Position numbers and translations under genes: made by a program. Below are positions 25,638-32,881 of a stretch of 64,000 bases of DNA, piece by piece. Source of the DNA: an uncultured Formosa sp. Lineage in GTDB: Bacteria; Bacteroidota; Bacteroidia; Flavobacteriales; Flavobacteriaceae. Location: contig NZ_CANMTH010000003.1 of assembly GCF_947500765.1 (NCBI RefSeq), positions 372,001 to 436,000 on the forward strand. The letters run 5' to 3'. The notes beneath the pieces are model-generated. The model did no database searches. It was not told where the DNA came from and saw only the letters and a list, made by a program, of their open reading frames with translations. Position 1 is the first letter of the stretch, and each line of letters opens with the position of its first letter.

Positions 25638-26633
25638 TTACAAATGGAGTGTAATTTTAGACAATTCTTGACTTATAAATTGTAATTCTTCAGCAGATAA
25701 TTTTACATCAATTGCTTTTGCATTTTGAATTGATTGTTTCTCATTTCTTGCTCCAGCTAATGCAATGGTAATTCCTGGTTGTTCAATAGTCCAACGTAAA
25801 ACCAATTGAGCAATTGATGCATGTTTAGCTTCAGCCAACGGTACTAATTTTTCTAAAAATAAATCTGTTTGTTTTATATTTTCATCTTTAAAAAATGATA
25901 ATCCTTTTCTGTGATCGCCTTCAGCAAAAACATGTCCAGCTTTCATTTTACCTGTTAACAAACCTCGTTGTAGTGGGCTATACGCTAAAATAGACATGTT
26001 ATTTTCAAGTACATATGGCACAAGGTCTGTCTCAATTCCTCTGTTAACCATACTATATGGCACTTGATTAGAAATGATGTCTACATACTTATTAGCCTCT
26101 TTTAATTGATCTACACTATAATTACAAACACCTGCATAACGCACTTTTCCATCTTTAATTAATTGTGCTACAGCTTCCATGGTTTCTTGAATTTCTGTAG
26201 TAACATCTGGCCAGTGAATTTGATATAAATCAATATAATCTGTCCCTAAACGTTTTAAGCTGTCTTCACATTCTTTAATAATACTAGCCTTTCTAGAGTT
26301 TTTATAAATAGCGATGTCTTTACCATCGTTATCTTGCGTATTTACATAAAATTCTCCATCGGTAGCATCCCAACGTAAACCATATTTAGTAATTAATTGT
26401 ACCTGATCTCTCGGAATATTTTTAATAGCTTCTCCAACTATTTTTTCGCTATGTCCCATACCATAAATAGGAGCAGTGTCTATTGTAGTTACACCATAAT
26501 CAAAAGCAGATTGTATGGCCTTTACGGCATCATTTTGTTCTGTTCCGCCCCACATCCATCCACCGGCAGCCCAAGAACCAAAAGTAATTGCTGATAATTT
26601 TAAATCTGATTTTCCTAATGTTCTAAATTCCAT
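25638..26633 (-). CDS. aldo/keto reductase
   Basis: A 331-aa NADPH-dependent (alpha/beta)8 reductase. The catalytic set is visible: DTAPIYGMGHSEK (Asp and Tyr, about residues 52-64), the Lys in LITKYGLRW (about 84) and the His in LYQIHWPD (about 140). The cofactor end contains AYSPLQRGLLTGK. It resembles the general-stress YdhF/IolS-type enzymes that reduce aldehydes or ketones. It diverges from the ABC exporter gene. Confidence 0.92.
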   Translation of the reverse strand: MEFRTLGKSDLKLSAITFGSWAAGGWMWGGTEQNDAVKAIQSAFDYGVTTIDTAPIYGMGHSEKIVGEAIKNIPRDQVQLITKYGLRWDATDGEFYVNTQDNDGKDIAIYKNSRKASIIKECEDSLKRLGTDYIDLYQIHWPDVTTEIQETMEAVAQLIKDGKVRYAGVCNYSVDQLKEANKYVDIISNQVPYSMVNRGIETDLVPYVLENNMSILAYSPLQRGLLTGKMKAGHVFAEGDHRKGLSFFKDENIKQTDLFLEKLVPLAEAKHASIAQLVLRWTIEQPGITIALAGARNEKQSIQNAKAIDVKLSAEELQFISQELSKITLHL

Positions 26634-26775
26634 AATATATAAGTTCTAAAGATGTATAAAGTTAAGGAATAGTAGGTAGAACTTTATGTCATTTAAAACT
26701 CTATTAACAATATTTATGTTTATAAATCTTAATTGTTTACTTGGTAGAATTATCTTTACCGATAAATTAAATAAT

Positions 26776-28548
26776 ATGAGACATTACAAACAAGCACCGA
26801 CTAGCCCTAAAAAAAAGGCAGATAAAGTAAGTATGGCACAAGCGTTTAAAACTATTATTTGGCCACGACGAAAACTTGTATTTGTCGGGTTGTTGCTTAT
26901 TGTGTTTAGCAGATTGGCAAGTTTGGTTTTACCTTGGCAGAGTAAAGTTTTGCTAGATGATGTGATCCCGAATAAAAACTACGACCAATTATATACCTTA
27001 TTAGCTATAGTAGGAAGTGCTATTTTGGTTCAAGCCGTAACGTCGTTTTTACTTACCAAAATATTAAGTGTACAGGCACAGTATTTAATTTCTGAATTAC
27101 GAGCTAAAGTTCAGAAAAAAGTATTGTCTTTACCGATTAGCTTTTTCGATAATACAAAATCAGGTGTTTTAGTTTCTCGAATAATGACCGATGTTGAAGG
27201 TGTTAGAAACTTAATAGGAACGGGGTTAGTACAATTAGTGGGAGGGACGTTTACAGCTATAATCTCATTAGTATTATTAATTAGAATTAGCCCATCTATG
27301 ACACTTTTTGTCTTAGTACCTGTGGCTGTTTTTGGCGTACTCGCTTTGAAAGCCTTTAAATATATTCGTCCAATTTTTAGAAAACGTGGCGTAATTAATG
27401 CTGAAGTAACCGGACGTTTAACAGAAACTTTAGCAGGCGTTAGGGTTATTAAAGCCTTTAATGCTGAAGATCAAGAAAACAAAACCTTTGAAGTTGGTGT
27501 CGATAAATTATTTCAGAATGTAAAGAAAAGTTTAACCGCTACGGCATTTATGACAAGTTCTTCTACCTTTTTATTAGGGATTGCTTCAACTGGAATTATG
27601 GGAATTGGAGGCTATAAAATCATGCAAGGCGAATTAACAATTGGTGATTTTATGTTCTTTACATTATTATTGGGCTTTATGATTGCACCTATCGTACAAA
27701 TGAGTAATATTGGAAGTCAGTTAACTGAAGCTTTAGCCGGTTTAGATCGTACTGAAGAATTAATGAATATGGAAGCTGAAGAAGATGACGAACACCGTAC
27801 TGTAGAAATTCAAAACTTGAAAGGTGATTTAGCCTTTAACGATGTTACCTTTGCTTATGAATCAGGAAAAAATGTCTTGCATAATATTAGTTTTAATGCT
27901 CCTTCTGGCTCTGTAATTGCGTTGGTAGGAAGTTCTGGATCTGGAAAATCGACCATTGCAGGACTATCGGCTACGTTTTTAAATCCGAAATCTGGTAGCG
28001 TAACAGTTGATGGTTACGATTTGTCTAAAGTAAAACTGAATAGTTTTAGAAAACATTTAGGTGTGGTCTTACAAGACGAATTTTTGTTTGAAGGTACCAT
28101 TAGACAAAATATTTTATTCCCAAGACCAAATGCTACGGAAGCCGAATTATTACAAGCTGTAGATTCTGCTTATGTGAGTGAATTTACCGATAGATTTGAG
28201 GATGGTTTAGATACTTTAATAGGAGAGCGTGGCGTAAAATTATCTGGGGGTCAGCGTCAGCGTATTGCCATTGCACGAGCTATTTTAGCCGACCCAAAAG
28301 TGATTATTTTAGATGAAGCTACTTCTAATTTAGATACGGAAAGTGAAGGGTTTATTCAGAAAAGTTTAAATGAATTAACTAAAGACAGAACCACAATTGT
28401 CATTGCGCACCGCTTAAGTACCATTCGTAAAGCCGATCAAATTTTAGTGATTGAAGAAGGTAAAATTGCCGAACGTGGTACTCATGATGAACTGATTTCA
28501 GCTCAAGGTCGTTATTACGATTTGTATACTTATCAGGCAAAAATATAA
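26776..28548 (+). CDS. ABC exporter, fused membrane and ATPase domains
   Basis: A 590-aa half-transporter from the ATG at 26776 (MRHYKQAPTSP); an ATG 90 nt upstream would add an unusual hydrophobic leader and shrink the promoter. Six membrane helices (about residues 30-320) include the ABC exporter cytoplasmic EAA-like loop. The ATPase domain has Walker A GSSGSGKST (about 405), signature LSGGQRQRIA, Walker B VIILDEATSNLD and the H-loop AHRLST. As a homodimer it would export lipids, peptides or drugs (MsbA/LmrA group). No substrate hint is available. Confidence 0.88.
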   Translation: MRHYKQAPTSPKKKADKVSMAQAFKTIIWPRRKLVFVGLLLIVFSRLASLVLPWQSKVLLDDVIPNKNYDQLYTLLAIVGSAILVQAVTSFLLTKILSVQAQYLISELRAKVQKKVLSLPISFFDNTKSGVLVSRIMTDVEGVRNLIGTGLVQLVGGTFTAIISLVLLIRISPSMTLFVLVPVAVFGVLALKAFKYIRPIFRKRGVINAEVTGRLTETLAGVRVIKAFNAEDQENKTFEVGVDKLFQNVKKSLTATAFMTSSSTFLLGIASTGIMGIGGYKIMQGELTIGDFMFFTLLLGFMIAPIVQMSNIGSQLTEALAGLDRTEELMNMEAEEDDEHRTVEIQNLKGDLAFNDVTFAYESGKNVLHNISFNAPSGSVIALVGSSGSGKSTIAGLSATFLNPKSGSVTVDGYDLSKVKLNSFRKHLGVVLQDEFLFEGTIRQNILFPRPNATEAELLQAVDSAYVSEFTDRFEDGLDTLIGERGVKLSGGQRQRIAIARAILADPKVIILDEATSNLDTESEGFIQKSLNELTKDRTTIVIAHRLSTIRKADQILVIEEGKIAERGTHDELISAQGRYYDLYTYQAKI

Positions 28549-28614
28549 TTGGTTCAACATATTAAAATTTCTAATTATTAGGACTTTACACATTAAAACG
28601 AATTAGTTTTAATT

Positions 28615-28710
28615 TTTAAGACGTTATAAAATAAGGTTTTAGTTTTTATTAATAGATTAGTTTTTTACTACTATATTAGTAAGGTATTATTTTATATAAA
28701 ACGTCTTAAA
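28615..28710. repeat. long-range inverted repeat upstream of the dikinase
   Basis: TTTAAGACGTT (28615-28625) is perfectly complementary to AACGTCTTAAA (28700-28710), and ATAAAAT (28626-28632) to ATTTTAT (28689-28695) after a 4-nt bulge. The arms frame the last 100 bp before the ATG at 28715, so they may form a leader stem or twin regulator sites. Confidence 0.45.
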
Positions 28711-28714
28711 TAAA

Positions 28715-31621
28715 ATGAAAAATAGACTTCTATTTTGCTTCAGTGTTTTTTTATGTTCATATTCTTTATTGGCTCAAAAAGTAGATGCCGAAAAGATTAA
28801 AGAACAAATCACTTTTTATAAAAACGATCTTAGAGGTCCTTATAAAGACATTCGGTGGTTTTGTTCAGATGGAAGTGTTAGACAACCAAAAGACCCATGT
28901 CCAGATAACATTGGTCCAGGAAATCAGCATGCTAGATATAAAGATCAAGTTGAAAACTTAGGGGTAACTAATCATGTATATTTGGGTCAGATTTTAACCT
29001 ACACTAAACACGATGCTTTTTGGGATGAAGGTAATAATAACTCCAGGTTAAAACAGTATCAAATAGATAAGTATTTAAGAGCTGTTGATGATGGTTGGAT
29101 TAATAGAAAAAGTCAGTTTTATAGAGGAGCAATTCAATCTGAAGACGAAGAAGCTTGGGGAATTGATTTTTTTAAATGGTTACTTTCTAATGATGAACTA
29201 TTAGAAAATAATTATTATTTAATTAGACAATCGTTAAAAGATATTCCGCATAACGGAGACGATAATTTAGCACAATTAATGCGTAGTCAATCTAAAGTAT
29301 TGTCTGATTTGTATCCTGATTTCATGGATTTACGGGTTAAAATTCATGCACAACCAGAAACTAAGGATATTGAAAAAGTAAAAGCTTTTAAAACAAAGCA
29401 TCTAGCCAAATTATCTAGTAATCAAACAAAAATATTAGATGAGTTAGTCGTTACTATGACTACATTTTTTAAACCTGTCGATTTAGCGTCGTTACAACAA
29501 AAAGCCACGTTGTTAAGTTCAACTCCTTTCGGTGATACTTTTAAAGATTATGTTTTAGCACATAATACAGTAACAAATGTGACTGATTTAATCCAAGATA
29601 CGGCAGAATTATTAGTGAATTTAAGAGCGAATCTTCTAATAGAAAAAAGACCTTTAGCGCGCTTACAAATGCTAGATGTTTCTATTAAATTAGAAGAAGT
29701 TATTTTTAAAAATGCACCATTATGGCAACCGGAAACAGTAGAGCAGTTAGTAGATAAAATATGTTATTTAGGAATGGCAACCGCAGCTGCAGGTTATATT
29801 GAACAGTATGAATGGGAATCTTTAAGTTTAACCAAATCGGTTAATTTAAATAATGAATCCACATTAGGAGAACTAACCGCAATTTTACAAAGTGGAAGAC
29901 GTTTAGTAGAATGGAGTTCTGGAATGGTTAAAGCCAACTATCAAAATGAAGTAGATGTGTATACCAATTTTGAACCACTAGCTTATGGATTTATAGATGA
30001 TAAAATTAGAGGTTCTATTGCTTTACATTTAGGAAAGTCTGTAGGTGAATTGGGCGATTTTATAGCCAAGGAATCTTCGTTAACTAATAAAGTACTAAAC
30101 ATTCCAAACCAAAGTACTATTCGTGGTTTAAATCCTGGTTATGCTTATGGAGAATTAGTGGTTGTTGGTGGATCTCCAGATGCTATCGAAGTATCTTCTA
30201 ATAAAATATATATTTTTCAACGTCCCCCAGCAGATTTAAAACCAATTGCTGGAATTGCAACCGTCTCCGAAGGAAATATGGTGTCTCACGTGCAATTATT
30301 AGCACGTAATTTAGGAATTCCTAATGCTGCATTATCTGATGAAAACTTAGAGGATTTAAAACAATTTAACGGACAAAACGTTTTTTATGCCGTGTCTAAT
30401 AAAGGGAATGTAATTATAAAAGCAGAAAAAGATATGACTGCAGAAGAAGTCGCTTTATTTGTAAAAAAAGAACGTAAAGAAGGAAAAATAGAGGTTCCTG
30501 TAGAAAACATTGTGTTAAATGATACGAAGGTTTTAAACATGCGGGACGTAGATGCTAGTAATTCGGGGAAGATTTGCGGACCAAAAGCAGCAAATTTAGG
30601 TCAACTTAAAAAAATGTTTCCTGAGCAAGTTGTAGAAGGTTTGGTAATTCCTTTCGGTATATTTAAAGATCACATGGATCAAGACATGCCAGAACAAAAC
30701 CAATCGTATTGGGAATTTTTAAGTGCTATGTTTAAAGAAGCAATAGCAATGGAAGACCAAGGTATTGCTGAAGAAGAAATTGAGCATTATCAACTACGTC
30801 AGTTAGAAATTTTAAGAACAGCGATTAAAAAAATGCCTTTAAAAGCAGATTTTATTTCGCAAATGGAACATGATTTTAAATCGGTTTTAGGACATAATCT
30901 AGGAGAAATTCCGGTGTTTTTAAGAAGTGACACGAATATGGAAGATTTAAAAGAGTTTACAGGTGCTGGATTAAATCTAACCTTATTTAATGTAGTTAAT
31001 AAAGAGAAAATTTTTAATGGAATTAAAGATGTTTGGGCTTCACCATATACTGAGCGTAGTTTTAAATGGAGACAAAAATATTTGCTAAACCCAGAAAATG
31101 TTTTTCCTTCTATATTGGTAATTCCAAGTGTAGATGTAGATTATTCTGGGGTTTTAATTACTAAAGGATTAACCTCTGGAGATGATAAAGATTTAACCAT
31201 TGCGTTTAGTAGAGGAGCGGGTGGAGCAGTAGATGGTCAATCTGCAGAAACCTATTTATTAAAAGATGCAGGAGGTTATCAATTACTTGCACCTTCAAGA
31301 GAACGTTTTTATAATAGTTTACCTGTAACTGGAGGCACTCTAAAAAAAACAGCGACTTTTTCAGAACCTATTTTAAATACACAAAATATAAAAGATATAA
31401 AGCTGTTAGCAAAACAGATAAGACAGACCATGCCTAAAGAAACTAATGAAGCATATAACGGAGCTTATGATGTAGAGTTAGGGTTTAAAGACAACAAGTT
31501 GTGGTTGTTTCAAATAAGACCATTTGTAGAAAATAAGAAAGCCTTGAGTTCTTCATATTTAGAATCTATAACTCCAATAATTGATACGAATAAAGCGATT
31601 TCGCTTTCTAAAAAAATATAA
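28715..31621 (+). CDS. exported GWD-like dikinase (phosphohistidine swivel + ATP-grasp)
   Basis: A 968-aa protein with a Sec signal peptide ending about residue 20 (SYSLLAQ). The N-terminal 450 residues form an unrecognised, helix-rich domain with Cys50 and Cys62. A swivel domain follows (about 465-575) with the phosphorylatable His at 525 in MVSHVQLLARNLGIP, closer to the SHVSVRARN of plant glucan water dikinase than to PEP synthase. The C-terminal ATP-grasp domain (about 615-945) has FLRSDTNMEDLKEFTGAGLNL and VWASPYTERSFKWRQ. This swivel-then-ATP order is that of glucan water dikinase and reverses PEP synthase; the PEP barrel is missing. It is likely to phosphorylate something in the periplasm, which raises the question of ATP supply. 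Confidence 0.8.
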   Translation: MKNRLLFCFSVFLCSYSLLAQKVDAEKIKEQITFYKNDLRGPYKDIRWFCSDGSVRQPKDPCPDNIGPGNQHARYKDQVENLGVTNHVYLGQILTYTKHDAFWDEGNNNSRLKQYQIDKYLRAVDDGWINRKSQFYRGAIQSEDEEAWGIDFFKWLLSNDELLENNYYLIRQSLKDIPHNGDDNLAQLMRSQSKVLSDLYPDFMDLRVKIHAQPETKDIEKVKAFKTKHLAKLSSNQTKILDELVVTMTTFFKPVDLASLQQKATLLSSTPFGDTFKDYVLAHNTVTNVTDLIQDTAELLVNLRANLLIEKRPLARLQMLDVSIKLEEVIFKNAPLWQPETVEQLVDKICYLGMATAAAGYIEQYEWESLSLTKSVNLNNESTLGELTAILQSGRRLVEWSSGMVKANYQNEVDVYTNFEPLAYGFIDDKIRGSIALHLGKSVGELGDFIAKESSLTNKVLNIPNQSTIRGLNPGYAYGELVVVGGSPDAIEVSSNKIYIFQRPPADLKPIAGIATVSEGNMVSHVQLLARNLGIPNAALSDENLEDLKQFNGQNVFYAVSNKGNVIIKAEKDMTAEEVALFVKKERKEGKIEVPVENIVLNDTKVLNMRDVDASNSGKICGPKAANLGQLKKMFPEQVVEGLVIPFGIFKDHMDQDMPEQNQSYWEFLSAMFKEAIAMEDQGIAEEEIEHYQLRQLEILRTAIKKMPLKADFISQMEHDFKSVLGHNLGEIPVFLRSDTNMEDLKEFTGAGLNLTLFNVVNKEKIFNGIKDVWASPYTERSFKWRQKYLLNPENVFPSILVIPSVDVDYSGVLITKGLTSGDDKDLTIAFSRGAGGAVDGQSAETYLLKDAGGYQLLAPSRERFYNSLPVTGGTLKKTATFSEPILNTQNIKDIKLLAKQIRQTMPKETNEAYNGAYDVELGFKDNKLWLFQIRPFVENKKALSSSYLESITPIIDTNKAISLSKKI

Positions 31622-32881
31622 ATGAAAAAGATAATTTTACTAATCGCAATTGTATTTGTGTGTTCTGCATTTACTACAGTAATGGTATACCCTATAGATG
31701 GATATGAGTACACCGGAATAAAACGTTTAAAACGACTAGAACTGATTAAAAGTGGTGAAATTGTTGAAAAACAAAGCTTGCCGGAAGGTGCATTTAAATC
31801 GTATGTAGATATTAATTTAAATTTAAAAGAGAAAGCTGCAGATAGTTTACATTGTTTTTTTAAGGAAAACCCCACTTTTCAGAAAGAGATTAGTGATTTG
31901 TTTAGAGGGTTAGATAAAAGCTATTCTTTAGCGGTTTTAGACATCACCAATTTAAACGATATTAAATATGCACATAGAAATGAAACTTCAGGTTATCAAC
32001 CAGGAAGCGTAGGAAAACTAGCCGTTTTAGTTGGTTTATTTGATCAGCTAGCAAAAATATATCCAGAGAACTTTGATAAACGTATTGCGCTCTTAAAAAC
32101 CAAAGTGGTGAAGGCTGGAGTTTGGGGTTTAACAGATGAACATACAATTCCTATTTATAATATTGAAACTAAAAAATTAGTAAAACGACAAGTGATTGCT
32201 AGTGATGAGTTTTCGCTATTTGAATGGGCAGATCACATGCTTTCTGTTAGTAATAATGGTGCTGCAAGTATTGTTTGGCGCGAAGTATTATTAATGCAGG
32301 CGTTTGGAGATAAATATCCTGAATTAACAGAAGCAGAAGCTCTGACTTATTTTAAATCTACAGAAAAAAAAGTATTAACAGATATAGGAAACGACGTGGT
32401 TAATTTGCCTTTACGTAAATTAGGAATTACTGCTGATGAATGGCGTTTAGGAAGCTTTTTTACCAAAGGAGCAAATACCTATGTTGGAGATAAAGGCGGA
32501 AGTATCGGTACGCCACTTGGTGTTATGAAATTTTTAGTACAATTAGAACAAGGAAATGTTGTAGACGAAAATTCAAGCTTAGAAATGAAGCGATTGATGT
32601 ACATGACAGACAGACGAATTCGTTATGCGCAAGCTCCTGCTTTAAAAGAAGCTGCTGTATATTTTAAATCTGGTAGTTTGTATAAATGTGATAGAAGTAA
32701 CGGACAAGCATGTGGAAAATATATGGGTAATATTCAAAACTTTATGAATTCGGTTGCTATTGTAGAGCATCCAGATAATACCAAATATATGGTGGTTTTA
32801 ATGACCAACGTTTTGAGAAAAAATTCAGCTACCGATCACATGAATTTAGCGACAAATATTGATAAACTAATTAGGAAATAG
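31622..32881 (+). CDS. exported serine hydrolase, class A beta-lactamase-like
   Basis: A 419-aa protein, signal peptide to about residue 19. It has the three penicillin-recognising motifs: S-V-G-K (129-132), S-N-N (about 208) and K-S-G (in AVYFKSGSLYKC). Two cysteines near the end (KCDRSNGQACGK) could make a disulfide. Class A beta-lactamases and D,D-peptidases share this fold, but the spacing and size (about 420 aa) differ from classical enzymes. It starts immediately after the dikinase stop codon (no gap), so it is the second gene of that operon. It overlaps the stop of the opposite-strand nucleotide-carrier gene by 11 bp. Confidence 0.82.
   Translation: MKKIILLIAIVFVCSAFTTVMVYPIDGYEYTGIKRLKRLELIKSGEIVEKQSLPEGAFKSYVDINLNLKEKAADSLHCFFKENPTFQKEISDLFRGLDKSYSLAVLDITNLNDIKYAHRNETSGYQPGSVGKLAVLVGLFDQLAKIYPENFDKRIALLKTKVVKAGVWGLTDEHTIPIYNIETKKLVKRQVIASDEFSLFEWADHMLSVSNNGAASIVWREVLLMQAFGDKYPELTEAEALTYFKSTEKKVLTDIGNDVVNLPLRKLGITADEWRLGSFFTKGANTYVGDKGGSIGTPLGVMKFLVQLEQGNVVDENSSLEMKRLMYMTDRRIRYAQAPALKEAAVYFKSGSLYKCDRSNGQACGKYMGNIQNFMNSVAIVEHPDNTKYMVVLMTNVLRKNSATDHMNLATNIDKLIRK

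Noticed and set aside
26686..26775. Extra hydrophobic leader on the ABC exporter
   Set aside because: ABC exporters of this class begin near residue MRHYKQ; the upstream segment would leave only 52 bp to the divergent gene.
28715..31621. Annotation as phosphoenolpyruvate synthase
   Set aside because: The PEP-binding barrel is absent, and the ATP-grasp domain follows rather than precedes the swivel His. Export also does not fit cytoplasmic gluconeogenesis.
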